Source of the DNA: Amycolatopsis jiangsuensis
Lineage (GTDB): Bacteria; Actinomycetota; Actinomycetes; Mycobacteriales; Pseudonocardiaceae
DNA length: 64,000 bases
Assembly: GCF_014204865.1 (NCBI RefSeq)
Contig: NZ_JACHMG010000001.1
Coordinates: 1,798,001-1,862,000 of the forward strand
Direction: 5' to 3'
This document shows positions 45,833 through 54,338 of this stretch, piece by piece. Made by a program: the position numbers and the translations under genes. The notes below the pieces were generated by a model. That model worked only from the letters and a program-made list of their open reading frames with translations. It was not told where the DNA came from and did no database searches. Numbering within the stretch: the first letter of the stretch is position 1; every line of letters starts with the position of its first letter.

Positions 45833-47059
45833 TCAGTGGGCGACTGCGGCCGCGCCGTGCTCGTCCACGAGCGCGCCGGTCACGAAGCGGTCAAGGGCGA
45901 ACGGCGCGACGTACGGGTGCGGCTCGCCGTGCGCGATGGTGTGCGCGTAGCACCAGCCGATACCGGGCGTGGCCTTGAAACCGCCCGTGCCCCAGCCCGA
46001 GTTGACGAACACGTTCTCGTACGGCGTGTGCCCGACGATCGGGCTCGCGTCCGGGGTGACGTCCACGATCCCGGCCCAGGAGCGCAGCAAGTGCGCACGA
46101 GCGAACACCGGGAACAGCTCGACCGCGGCGGCCATCTGCCGTTCGATGATGTGGAACGCTCCGCGCTGGCCGTAGCCGTTGTAGGCATCGACGCCCGCGC
46201 CCATCACCAGCTCGCCCTTGTGCGCCTGCGACACGTACACGTGCACGGCGTTGGACATCACGATCGTCGGGTGCACCGGCTTCAGCAGCTCGGACACCAG
46301 TGCCTGCAAAGGGTGCGACTGCAACGGCGTACGCACCCCGAGCATCTCCAGCAGCACCGAGGTGTGGCCCGCGGCGCACAGGGCGACCGTGCCCGCCCCG
46401 ATGTCGCCGCGGCTCGTGCGTACGCCGGTGACCCGGTCACCGTCCACAGTGAACCCGGTGACCTCGCAGTCCTGGATCAGGTCGATACCGGCCTCGTCGG
46501 CGCGGCGCGCGAATCCCCAAGCGACGTAGTCGTGCTTCGCGATCCCCGCGCGCGGCTGGTAGGTCGCCCCCTGCACCGGATAGCGGATGTCGCCGGAGAT
46601 GTTGACGATCGGGCAGATCTCCTTGACCTGCTCCGGGCTCACCCACTCCGCATCGACCCCGTTGAGTTTGTTGGCCTCGACCCGGCGGACCGAATCGCGC
46701 ACGTCCTGTTCGGTGTGCGCGAGGTTGAGCACCCCGCGCTGGGAGAACAGGATCGGGTACCCGAGGTCCTCCTCCAGGCCTTCCCACAGCTTCAGCGAGT
46801 GCTCGTAGATCGCCGCCGACTCGTCCCACAGGTAGTTCGACCGGATCAGCGTGGTGTTGCGGGCCATGTTGCCGCCGGCGAGCCAGCCCTTCTCCAGCAC
46901 CGCCACGTTCGTGATGCCGTGGTTCTTCGCGAGGTAGTGCGCGGTGGCCAGGCCGTGCCCGCCGCCGCCGATGATCACGACGTCGTAGGTCTTCCGGGGT
47001 TCGGGATTGCGCCACAGGAAGTCCGGATGCTCCGGAAGGTGCGCGCCGGGCGTGCTCAC
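45833..47059 (-). CDS. soxB: Sarcosine oxidase, beta subunit
   Basis: The 408-residue protein is a DAO-family FAD subunit: [33 protein letters not shown] and the [16 protein letters not shown] segment whose His (about residue 176) is the covalent FMN site in characterised enzymes. It oxidises sarcosine, and the folate domain of SoxA captures the methylene group. The GTG start overlaps the stop of a 44-codon gene, so translation is probably coupled. Confidence 0.95.
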   Translation of the reverse strand: MSTPGAHLPEHPDFLWRNPEPRKTYDVVIIGGGGHGLATAHYLAKNHGITNVAVLEKGWLAGGNMARNTTLIRSNYLWDESAAIYEHSLKLWEGLEEDLGYPILFSQRGVLNLAHTEQDVRDSVRRVEANKLNGVDAEWVSPEQVKEICPIVNISGDIRYPVQGATYQPRAGIAKHDYVAWGFARRADEAGIDLIQDCEVTGFTVDGDRVTGVRTSRGDIGAGTVALCAAGHTSVLLEMLGVRTPLQSHPLQALVSELLKPVHPTIVMSNAVHVYVSQAHKGELVMGAGVDAYNGYGQRGAFHIIERQMAAAVELFPVFARAHLLRSWAGIVDVTPDASPIVGHTPYENVFVNSGWGTGGFKATPGIGWCYAHTIAHGEPHPYVAPFALDRFVTGALVDEHGAAAVAH

Positions 47060-47190
47060 GCGACCACCTCCGGGTACAGCGGGTGCCGGGCCGGCTCCCA
47101 CCCGGCCGCGGCGCGCGCCTCCGGACCCGCCGGCACGCCGAGCCCCCGAACGGCAGCGGACACCTCCGGGCGATCAGCCGGTGCGGACAT
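47056..47190 (-). CDS. 44-residue microprotein coupled to soxB
   Basis: This short frame starts with ATG eight bases after AGAGGTGG and ends with GTGA overlapping the soxB start, which is strong evidence of translation. The product is hydrophilic, rich in Ala, Pro, Arg and Glu, with no membrane segment, cysteine or known motif; its C-terminus reads [10 protein letters not shown]. It is the first gene of the sox operon, right behind the GntR-site. It could be a genuine accessory protein or a leader whose translation gates soxB. I recognise no family. Confidence 0.6.
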   Translation of the reverse strand: MSAPADRPEVSAAVRGLGVPAGPEARAAAGWEPARHPLYPEVVA

Positions 47191-47220
47191 GGGACCACCT
47201 CTCGTATACCGTTCCAGGAG

Positions 47221-47234
47221 GACTGATATATCAA
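47221..47234 (-). promoter_or_regulatory. GntR operator candidate in front of the sox operon
   Basis: GACTGATATATCAA contains the perfect palindrome TGATATATCA and matches the site before gntR at 13 of 14 bases. On the minus strand a TTGACT (47268-47273) and TAACCT (47244-47249) 18 bases apart give a promoter, which puts this site just after the transcript start. A bound GntR protein would therefore repress. Confidence 0.7.
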
Positions 47235-47360
47235 TGGGATCCAAGGTTACGGGCAGCGTCCCGGCGGAGTCAACAGGTCAGCGGAAAGCGGCCACGCGGG
47301 TCACCTTGCCGGAGGAGCCGGCCGGTCTCGCCGACCGGCCCGGGCACGTCGGGGCGGCAG

Positions 47361-47544
47361 CAAGCCGGCCAACCTCGGGAACGTCACCGCAGCGATCACC
47401 CGAACCGGGCCGCGGCCGGCCCCACCGGACAAGCCGGCCAACCTCAGCACAACAGTCACCCGAACCGAAACCGGCCGGCCCTCGGACAAGCCGGCCAAGC
47501 TCGGCAGCGTCACCGCAGCGATCACCCGAACCGGGCCGCGGCCG
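47361..47544. repeat. Three-copy long direct repeat between sox and the CoA operon
   Basis: Units begin CAAGCCGGCCAA at 47361, 47430 and 47487. The first and third are 58 bases long and nearly identical (ending CGAACCGGGCCGCGGCCG), the middle one is a shorter variant. The array ends exactly at the stop codon of the nitronate monooxygenase gene. The rest of the 47191-47544 gap holds only the sox promoter region. Confidence 0.8.
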
Positions 47545-48504
47545 TTACCGCGCTTCCGGCAGGCTTCGTCGGGCTGTTTCGTACTCGGTGGCGATCGTTC
47601 GCACGATCTCGCCCGCCGGGCGGATCTCGCCGATCAGCCCGGCGCTCTGTCCGGCTTCGATTTTGCCCCGGTCCACGTCGCCGTCGAACGCGGCCATCTT
47701 CAGCGTCGACGCGGAGAACCGGGTGCGGCGGTCTTCCAGGGCGGCGCCGTCGGCTTCGAGGCGGTGCATCTCCCGGGTGAAGGCGTTCGGGATCGCGCGG
47801 ATCACGCCCAGGTCGCGACCCACCGGCTGGGGATCGGCGACCGACGCGGCCAGCACGGCACGCTGGTAGGCAGGGTGCACGTTCGCCTCGGTGCTCAGCA
47901 GGAAGCGGGTGCCGAACTGGGCGGCTCCAGCGCCGAGAGCCAGCGCCGCGGCCAGCCCGTGCCCGTCGGCGAAACCACCGGACACCAGGAACGGCGTGGC
48001 CGGCACCGCGGCGGCCACGGCGCGCGCCAGCACCAGCGTCGACACGAGGTCGGGCGGCGGGTGGCCACCGGCCTCCGCGCCGACGACCACCAGTCCGTCG
48101 ACTCCGGCGGCCGCGGCCTTGCGGGCGTGCTCGGGACCGGCGACCACGTGCAGGCAGAGCACCCCCGCGTCGTGGAAGCGGTCCAGGTAGCGACGCGGAC
48201 CGCCTTGCGAGGCGATGAGAACCGGCGGCCGCTCCGCCAGCAGCAGCTCCAGCGTCTCCTCGACACCCTTGCGATACAGCGGCAGATTGACCGCGAACGG
48301 CCGGTCCGTGCCCGCCCGCACGGTCCGGATCGCGCTGCGCAGGTCGTCCGGGCGCATCGGCCCCGCGGCGAGCACGCCCAGCCCGCCGGCGCGGGAGACG
48401 GCCAGCGGCAGCTCCGGGGCCGAGGACGCCCACGACATCCCGGCCTGCACGATCGGCAGGTCGATACCGAGCAGCCGGGTCAGCGCCGTCTCGATCCGGG
48501 TCAC
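47545..48504 (-). CDS. Nitronate monooxygenase (2-nitropropane dioxygenase-like FMN protein)
   Basis: The 319-residue TIM-barrel FMN protein opens with LLGIDLPIVQAGMSWASSAPELPLAVS and has GGLGVLAAG, VVVGAEAGGH with the His commonly seen at the active site, and LVSGGFADGHGLAAALALGA followed by GTRFLLSTEA. It is the last gene of the six-gene CoA operon, its GTG overlapping the ligase stop. Family members oxidise alkyl nitronates, but many actinobacterial paralogues sit in CoA-ester operons and may be reductases or detoxifiers. Confidence 0.8.
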   Translation of the reverse strand: MTRIETALTRLLGIDLPIVQAGMSWASSAPELPLAVSRAGGLGVLAAGPMRPDDLRSAIRTVRAGTDRPFAVNLPLYRKGVEETLELLLAERPPVLIASQGGPRRYLDRFHDAGVLCLHVVAGPEHARKAAAAGVDGLVVVGAEAGGHPPPDLVSTLVLARAVAAAVPATPFLVSGGFADGHGLAAALALGAGAAQFGTRFLLSTEANVHPAYQRAVLAASVADPQPVGRDLGVIRAIPNAFTREMHRLEADGAALEDRRTRFSASTLKMAAFDGDVDRGKIEAGQSAGLIGEIRPAGEIVRTIATEYETARRSLPEAR

Positions 48505-50111
48505 CGTGAAGACTCCAGCAGGCCCACAGCATGTTCGGCCAGCTGCGTCTTGCGGATCTTCGCACTGGCGGTCATGCCGATCCCCTCGAAACCTTCGACG
48601 ATCCGCAGGTGCCGCGGCACCTTGAAGCCGGCCATCTCGTCGCGGCACCAGCCCAGCAGCTCGTCCGCGGAGGTCGTGGCCCCCTCGTTCAGCACCACGA
48701 AGGCGAAGGGCACCTCTACCAGCCGTGCGTCGGGCACCCCGACGACGGCGGCCTGCCGGATCGCCGGATGCCGGTGCAGCACCGCCTCGACCTCGGTGGG
48801 CGCGACGTTCTCCCCGCCGACCCGGATCAGCTCCTTCGCCCGGCCGCGGAACACCAGCCGCCCGTCCGGGCGCAGGACGCCGAGATCACCGGTGGACAGC
48901 CAGCCCTCGGCGTCGATCGCCGCGGCGGTCTGCTCCGGCATCGCGTAGTAGCCGCGCATCACGTTCCAGCCGCGGACCAGGATCTCCCCCGGCTGCCCCT
49001 CCCCGGTCTCCCGGATCCGGACCTCCACCCCGGGTTCCGGCGGCATGCTGGCGTCCACCCGCAGTTCTTCGGGTTCCCACCACGCCGACTGCGCGACGTT
49101 CGGCGACGCTTCGGAAAGCCCGTACCCGACGACCGCCTCGGTGGCGCCCAGTTCGTCGATCACCCGGCGCACCACCGTCGGCGAAGCGGCGAGCCAGGCA
49201 CCGCGCAACACCAGCGGATACCGGTCACGGTCGGGATGGTTGAGCATCATCAGCGCGATGGTGTCGTTGCCCGCGAAGTGGGTGCACCGCTCGTCGGAGA
49301 GCAGCCGCAATGCATTGCCGGGCGTGAAGCGTTCCGCAGTGACCAAAGTGGACAGCTGTTGGAGGCAGGCCAGGATCGACAGCGTCGTCCCGGCGACATG
49401 GAAGAACGGCCGTCCACTGTAGAACCGGTCACCGGCGCGCAGGCCGAGGCGGGTGCCGGAGAAGAACGCGTCGGCACACATGTTCCGGTGGGTCAGCAAC
49501 ACGCCCTTCGGAAAGGACGTCGTCCCGGACGTGTACTGGATCAGCGCCACGTCATCGGGCGTACTGCACGGCTCGACCGGCTTCCCCGCCCGCGCCGTGA
49601 ACTCCGCCCAGCTCTGCGCGCCGGCGGGTACCTCGGTCCCCAGTACGACGACCTGGCGCAGCTCCGGCAAGGCGGGATCGGGCAGCCGCGTCTCCACCGC
49701 CGGGCAGATCTCCCGCAGCATCGACACGAAATCCGAGCTCAGCACCCGGTCGGCGAGCAACAGCAGCCGCACGTCCGACTGCCGCAGCGCATAGTCCAGT
49801 TCGGACTGTTTGAACCGGGTGTTCACCGGCACGGTCACCGCACCCAGCGACGTGATGGCGAGGAACAGCGCCACCCACCGCGGCCCGTTGCCGAGGCAGA
49901 GACCGACGTGGTCACCACGGCCGATTCCCGCGTGGTGCAAAGCCGAACGGAGCCTGGCCACCTCCGCGGCCAGCTCGGCATAGGTGACCCGCTCGTCCGC
50001 GTTGACCACCGCTTCGACGTCCGGCACCACGGCCGCCGCCCGCCGCAGCGCCGCGTCCGTCGTGAGTGGACAGACACCGGCGAGGTCCACAGTGCGCATG
50101 TTCCCGCTCAC
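48501..50111 (-). CDS. Acyl-CoA ligase (AMP-forming)
   Basis: The protein has about 536 residues and all ANL motifs: P-loop YTSGTTSFPKGVLLTH, YGLSEASPN, STGDLGVLRPDGRLVFRGR with KELIRVGGENVAPTE, and the C-terminal catalytic Lys in GMTASAKIRKTQL. It activates a carboxylic acid with ATP and CoA. The GTG at 50111 overlaps the crotonase stop (GTGA); an ATG four codons later at 50099 is the alternative start. The acid is unknown; the operon suggests a branched or hydroxylated short-chain acid. Confidence 0.87.
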   Translation of the reverse strand: MSGNMRTVDLAGVCPLTTDAALRRAAAVVPDVEAVVNADERVTYAELAAEVARLRSALHHAGIGRGDHVGLCLGNGPRWVALFLAITSLGAVTVPVNTRFKQSELDYALRQSDVRLLLLADRVLSSDFVSMLREICPAVETRLPDPALPELRQVVVLGTEVPAGAQSWAEFTARAGKPVEPCSTPDDVALIQYTSGTTSFPKGVLLTHRNMCADAFFSGTRLGLRAGDRFYSGRPFFHVAGTTLSILACLQQLSTLVTAERFTPGNALRLLSDERCTHFAGNDTIALMMLNHPDRDRYPLVLRGAWLAASPTVVRRVIDELGATEAVVGYGLSEASPNVAQSAWWEPEELRVDASMPPEPGVEVRIRETGEGQPGEILVRGWNVMRGYYAMPEQTAAAIDAEGWLSTGDLGVLRPDGRLVFRGRAKELIRVGGENVAPTEVEAVLHRHPAIRQAAVVGVPDARLVEVPFAFVVLNEGATTSADELLGWCRDEMAGFKVPRHLRIVEGFEGIGMTASAKIRKTQLAEHAVGLLESSR

Positions 50112-50857
50112 TTCCCGTTCCGATCGCCGAACTCCTCGACACCACGCCGCCATTCACCCTCGGCGAGGTTCCGCTCGATCGCGGCCAGCTCGATCCGGAT
50201 GCCCGTGGTCAGCGCGACCTCCTCCCCGAGGTCGACGGACTGTTTGGTGAGGCCGAGCGACAGCGGCGGTGCGGCCGCGATGGCCGAGACCGTGTCCGCC
50301 GCGAGCGCCTCGAGACCTTCTCGCGACGTGAGCCGGGTGATCAGGCCGATCGCGGCGGCCTCCGCCGCAAGGAGGACCCGGCCGGTGAACAGCAGTTCCT
50401 TGGCCCGCCGCTTGCCCACCACCCGCTGCAGCCGCTGGGTCGCCCCGACCGTGCCCCGGTGCGGTTCGGGGAAACGAAACGTCGCGGCGTCCGAGCCGAG
50501 CACGAAGTCACAGCTCATCGCGATCTCGCCGCCGGAACCGACCACCGGGCCGTCGACCACCGCGACCACCGGCTTGCCGCAGCGTTCGATCGTCTCGTAG
50601 GCGGAGAACGAGGCGAGCCGGCGACGACGCACCCAGGCCTCGTCCTTGTCCCTGCGCTCCTTCAGGTCCGCGCCCGCGCAGAAGACCGGGCCCGCGGCCC
50701 GAACGACGACGACCCGCACCCGCTCGTCCGCGTCGAGATCGGCGAAGATCTCCCGCAAGGCGACACACATGGGCAAGTTCAGCGCGTTGCGTGCCTCGGG
50801 GCGGTTCAACCTCACCTCGGCGACGCCTGCCTCCGTGCGCACCAGCACCGGATCCAC
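50108..50857 (-). CDS. Enoyl-CoA hydratase/isomerase (crotonase) 2
   Basis: The 249-residue crotonase has the oxyanion segment FCAGADLKERRD and GPVVGSGGEIAMSCDFVLGS, and retains both acidic positions expected of hydratases (Glu in GGEIAMS and Glu in FPEPHRGTV). It starts with GTG one base after the CoA-transferase stop. It may hydrate an unsaturated acyl-CoA to the 3-hydroxyacyl-CoA that the lyase cleaves. Confidence 0.88.
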   Translation of the reverse strand: MDPVLVRTEAGVAEVRLNRPEARNALNLPMCVALREIFADLDADERVRVVVVRAAGPVFCAGADLKERRDKDEAWVRRRRLASFSAYETIERCGKPVVAVVDGPVVGSGGEIAMSCDFVLGSDAATFRFPEPHRGTVGATQRLQRVVGKRRAKELLFTGRVLLAAEAAAIGLITRLTSREGLEALAADTVSAIAAAPPLSLGLTKQSVDLGEEVALTTGIRIELAAIERNLAEGEWRRGVEEFGDRNGK

Positions 50858-50858
50858 C

Positions 50859-52046
50859 TCAGATCACCCCTTCCGCACGCAGAGCCGCCACCTCGGCCTC
50901 GGACAGCCCGAGCTGCTCGGCCAGCACCACACCGGTGTCGGCACCCAGCCGCGGGGGCACGGCGGGTTCGGGATCTTCGTACCCGTTCATCCGCAACGGC
51001 GTGCGCAGCGCGGGAAAACGCCCTTCGGCCGGGTGTTCGAAATGCCCGACCATGCCCCGTGCGACGGTGTTCGGATCCTCGAGCGCCTCACGGACGGAGT
51101 TGACTTCACCGACCGGCACGTCCCGGGCCCGCAACGCCCGCGCCAGTTCTGCGTGCGGCCGCTGGGCGAACGCGGCCCGCAGCGCACCCAGCACCCGCTC
51201 CCGCTGGTCCAGCCGCCCGGCGTTGGCCGCAAGGTCCGGATCGGCCGCGAGTTCGGTCAGCTCCAGCACCTCGCACAGCGGCGCCCAGTGCTGATCACTC
51301 GCGCTGAGATGCAGCCACCGGCCGTCGCGGCACTGGAACGCCGCCGAGGGCACCCGCCCCGGATGCTGGGTGCCCTGGCGCATCGGATCCTCGTCGTAGG
51401 CGAACAGCCGCGCCGCGGCAAGGGCGAGCAGGCTGACCTGCACGTCCATCATCGCCACGTCCACCTGCGAGCCGCGGCCGGTGTTCGCCCGCCCGAGCAG
51501 GCCGGTGAGCACCGCGATCGCCGTCCACAGCCCGGAAGCCAGGTCGGACACCGGGATGCCGGCCTTCGCCGGCGGCCCGTCCGGATGCCCGGTGAGGTGC
51601 ATGATCCCCGACAGAGCCTGGAAGATCGTGTCGTAGCCCTTGCGGTCGCGGTACGGGCCGTCCTGGCCGAACCCGGTGTTGGACACGTAGACCAGACCCG
51701 GGTTCAGCTCCGCCAGCTCCTCGTAGCCCAGTCCCAGCTTGGCCAGCGTGCCGGGCAGGAAGTTCTCCACCAGCACGTCGGCACGGGCGGCCAGGTCACG
51801 CGCGATCCGGCGGCCGCGGGCGGACTTCAGGTCGAGCGTGATCGACTGCTTCCCCCGGTTGAACGCGAAGAAGTAGGCGCTCTCCCCGGCGGGCAGCCGG
51901 GGTTCCCAGCCGCGCGATTCGTCACCGCGGCCGGGCCGCTCCACCTTGACCACGGTGGCGCCGAGCTCGGCGAGCGTCTGGGTGGCCAGCGGAGCCGCGA
52001 GCACCCGCGAGAAGTCGAGGACGGTGATGCCGGACAACGGTTTCAC
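50859..52046 (-). CDS. CaiB/BaiF-type (class III) CoA transferase
   Basis: The 395-residue protein shows the class III pattern: LSGITVLDFSRVLAAPLATQ, LGATVVKVERPGRGDESRGW, NRGKQSITLDLKSARGR, and the catalytic Asp in YRDRKGYDTIFQALSGIM. It moves CoA from one acyl-CoA to another acid. Its presence beside a ligase suggests two entry points into the pathway. The GTG start overlaps the upstream crotonase stop. Confidence 0.9.
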   Translation of the reverse strand: MKPLSGITVLDFSRVLAAPLATQTLAELGATVVKVERPGRGDESRGWEPRLPAGESAYFFAFNRGKQSITLDLKSARGRRIARDLAARADVLVENFLPGTLAKLGLGYEELAELNPGLVYVSNTGFGQDGPYRDRKGYDTIFQALSGIMHLTGHPDGPPAKAGIPVSDLASGLWTAIAVLTGLLGRANTGRGSQVDVAMMDVQVSLLALAAARLFAYDEDPMRQGTQHPGRVPSAAFQCRDGRWLHLSASDQHWAPLCEVLELTELAADPDLAANAGRLDQRERVLGALRAAFAQRPHAELARALRARDVPVGEVNSVREALEDPNTVARGMVGHFEHPAEGRFPALRTPLRMNGYEDPEPAVPPRLGADTGVVLAEQLGLSEAEVAALRAEGVI

Positions 52047-52774
52047 ACGCGCTCCCGGAAGCCGCGCATGATCACGTTCACGTCGCGGCCCGCCCGCATC
52101 GCCTCGGCGCGCGGCAGGTCGGCGACGCGGTGGAACAGCGTCTTGGTGGTGCTCATCGCCAGCGGGCTCGCCTCGGCCCACCGATGCGCGATGGCCAGGC
52201 CCTCGGCGAGCACGTCGCCCGGCTCGGCGACCCGGTTGGCCAGGCCCAGCTCCAGCATCTCCGCCGCGGTGAGCAGGCGGCCGAGGCTGATCAGCTCGAA
52301 CGCCAGCTTGGGGCCGAGGTGACGCTGCAGGCCGGTCATCACGACCGCGGGCACGATCGAATGCTTCATCTCCGGGTAGCCGAACTTGACGTCGGTGGCC
52401 ACCACCGTCAGATCGGCGCCGATGGCCAGCCCCGCTCCGCCGCCGACGGCCGCACCCTGCACCACGGACACCACCGGCGTCGACAGCTCCGGCAGCAACG
52501 ACTGCGTGCGGCTGGTGAGGTCGGCCCGCGCCAGTACCGCGGCGGGCTGGTCCGGCGTCAGCTGCCCGAACTCCGACAGGTCCGCGCCGGCACAGAACCC
52601 CCTGCCGTTGCCGGCGAGGACCACCGCGCGGACGTCCGGATCGCGGTCGGCGGCGAGCAGCGCGTCGTGCAACGCCTGGGTCAGCTCGGTGTCGAGTGCG
52701 TTGAGCTTCTCCGGCCGGTTGAGCCGCAGCACGCGCACCGCACCGTCGTCCTCGGTGAGCAGCACGTCAGGCAT
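52043..52774 (-). CDS. Enoyl-CoA hydratase/isomerase-like (crotonase) 1
   Basis: The 243-residue crotonase has RLNRPEKLNALD, FCAGADLSEFGQ and GAAVGGGAGLAIGADL. The usual GGGxELA Glu is replaced by Gly (GGGAGLA), whereas the second acidic site is kept (GYPEMKHSI). It may thus be an isomerase, hydrolase or a one-acid variant rather than a standard hydratase. It overlaps the lyase gene by eight bases and the CoA-transferase gene by four. Confidence 0.87.
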   Translation of the reverse strand: MPDVLLTEDDGAVRVLRLNRPEKLNALDTELTQALHDALLAADRDPDVRAVVLAGNGRGFCAGADLSEFGQLTPDQPAAVLARADLTSRTQSLLPELSTPVVSVVQGAAVGGGAGLAIGADLTVVATDVKFGYPEMKHSIVPAVVMTGLQRHLGPKLAFELISLGRLLTAAEMLELGLANRVAEPGDVLAEGLAIAHRWAEASPLAMSTTKTLFHRVADLPRAEAMRAGRDVNVIMRGFRERV

Positions 52775-53693
52775 CGAGTTTCTCCTTCCGCCCCTTGGCG
52801 ATCATGCTGTAGAGCTCCCGGCCGAGCGCGCGTTCGCACAGGGCGGACGCCGCGGCGACGCGGTCGTGGTCCAGTCCGGTCTCGACACCCATCGACGCGA
52901 AGAGGGCGACCAGGTCCTCCGTGCAGGCGTTGCCGGTGAGCCCTTGCCCGTAGGCGATCCGGGCGGGATGGCCGCCGACCCCGCCGAACGCGCTGTCGAA
53001 ATGGCGACAGCCCGCGTCCAGCGCGGCAACGCAGTTGGCGAGTGCGGTGCCCCGGGTGTTGTGCAGGTGCGCGACGACCGGAACCCGGACGCCGGCCCGA
53101 TCGATGCGCCGGTACAGGTCGGCGACGGTACGCGGGTTCGCCGCGCCGATGGTGTCGCCGAGGGTGATCAGGCCGGCACCGAGTTCGGCGAAGCGCACGA
53201 TGTCGGCCACCACCGATCCCGGGTCCACGGCACCTTCGAACGGACAGCCGAAGGCGACCGAGACGACGCCGACCACAGTGAAGCGGCCTTCGGCGAGCCG
53301 TGCCATCTCCGCGACGTTCTCCCACTGCGTGGCGCGCGTGGTACGCAGATTGCGTTCGGAATGTCCTTCGGTGGCCGACACGAGGAAGCTCAGCTCCTCG
53401 GCGCCCCGCCCGGCGTCCTGGTCGGCGATCGCCCGCCGCACGGCCCGTGGGTTCGGGCAGGTGGCTTTGTACGCCACGCCTTCCCGCACCGGAAGGCCAG
53501 CCAGCACCGCCGAGGCGTCCGCGAAGGCCGGGACGTGGCGGGGGTGGCTGTAGCTCGTCGCCTCGACGCGGCGGAACCCGGCCGCGGTGAAGGCGGCGAG
53601 CAGGTCCAGCTTCGTTTCGGTGGGGACGAACGCGGTTTCGTGCTGCAACCCGTCGCGGGCGAAGCATTCGCAGATCGTCACGCGGTCTGCCAT
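52767..53693 (-). CDS. HMG-CoA lyase-like protein with His in place of the catalytic Cys
   Basis: The 308-residue TIM-barrel protein has CFARDGLQHE with the catalytic Arg-Asp (13-14), EATSYSHPRHVPAFADA, AFGCPFEG, LGDTIGAANP and the metal-binding HLHN (209-212). The mobile-loop motif normally reading GGCP is GVGGHP (238-243), with His242 at the Cys position, followed by the YGQGLTGNACTEDL segment. The fold and metal site predict retro-aldol cleavage of a 3-hydroxyacyl-CoA, but the changed loop suggests a substrate other than HMG-CoA. It is the first gene of the operon, behind a MarR-type site. Confidence 0.85.
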   Translation of the reverse strand: MADRVTICECFARDGLQHETAFVPTETKLDLLAAFTAAGFRRVEATSYSHPRHVPAFADASAVLAGLPVREGVAYKATCPNPRAVRRAIADQDAGRGAEELSFLVSATEGHSERNLRTTRATQWENVAEMARLAEGRFTVVGVVSVAFGCPFEGAVDPGSVVADIVRFAELGAGLITLGDTIGAANPRTVADLYRRIDRAGVRVPVVAHLHNTRGTALANCVAALDAGCRHFDSAFGGVGGHPARIAYGQGLTGNACTEDLVALFASMGVETGLDHDRVAAASALCERALGRELYSMIAKGRKEKLDA

Positions 53694-53739
53694 GGGGCGG
53701 CCTCCTGGGAATCGCTCATCCCCAGGACTACCCGAGCAG

Positions 53740-53756
53740 TGTTGATTAAGTCAACA
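53740..53756 (-). promoter_or_regulatory. MarR operator candidate before the CoA operon
   Basis: TGTTGATTAAGTCAACA has 6-base perfect arms, with seven of eight base pairs across the 17-mer. On the minus strand it contains TTGACT as a possible -35 for the lyase operon, 47 bases before the start codon. The same architecture recurs at 54256-54272. Confidence 0.65.
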
Positions 53757-53757
53757 G

Positions 53758-54210
53758 CTAGAGAGATCGCTGACTTTCCAGCGCCTTCGCCAGCGTGCCG
53801 AGCTTGTCCAGCGCCGAGTCCAGCGCCTCGCGCTCGGCCGGGTTCAGGCACACCAGGAACGCCTCGTTCCGCTCGTTGGCCGCCTCGATCAGCCCCTGGT
53901 AGACGGATCTGCCCTTGCGGCTCAACGACAGCTGCGTGCTCCGGCCGGCACCGGACGCGCGCACCAGCAGCCCGCGCTCGTCGAGCTTGGCGACCACCCG
54001 GCTCATCTGCGCCTTGTCCAGCCCGGCCCGCGCGGCCAGCCGGTTGAGGGTCAGTGGCGACTCCTCACCGAGCAGCGCGAGCGTGCGCCACTCCCCCAGG
54101 CTGACGTCGAAGTCGCGGCGGTACCGCGTCGCGGCACTGCGCGAGATCGCGTTGGCCACCCGGTGCATCCGGTAGGACAGCAGCTCGGAGATGGGAAGCA
54201 GGGTGCTCAT
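53758..54210 (-). CDS. MarR-family transcriptional regulator
   Basis: The 150-residue protein has the MarR winged HTH: LGEWRTLALLGEE, LTLNRLAARAGLDKAQMSRVV and the wing ERGLLVRASGAGRSTQLSLS. It lies upstream of the CoA operon on the same strand and diverges from an MFS gene. Matching palindromes precede both units, so it most likely represses both and responds to a pathway acid or CoA thioester. Confidence 0.88.
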   Translation of the reverse strand: MSTLLPISELLSYRMHRVANAISRSAATRYRRDFDVSLGEWRTLALLGEESPLTLNRLAARAGLDKAQMSRVVAKLDERGLLVRASGAGRSTQLSLSRKGRSVYQGLIEAANERNEAFLVCLNPAEREALDSALDKLGTLAKALESQRSL

Positions 54211-54255
54211 CCCGCGAGTCTAGGCCACGGTGGGGCCCCGCTGCGGGAAACCGGG

Positions 54256-54272
54256 TGTTGACATTCACAACA
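54256..54272 (+). promoter_or_regulatory. MarR operator candidate between marR and the MFS gene
   Basis: TGTTGACATTCACAACA shares the TGTTG-N7-CAACA frame of the site at 53740. It contains a perfect TTGACA -35 (54258-54263) for the MFS gene and lies 46 bases before the marR start, so it could serve both directions. Confidence 0.6.
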
Positions 54273-54338
54273 GAGTGGACAGAGACTCGGGACGGCACCG
54301 GACCTGAGTGCCCTGCCCCCGAAACCCGGAGTGAGACG

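Noticed and set aside
48531..50600. 689-codon plus-strand frame opposite the acyl-CoA ligase
   Set aside because: Shadow frame of the ligase and crotonase genes, which carry all catalytic motifs.
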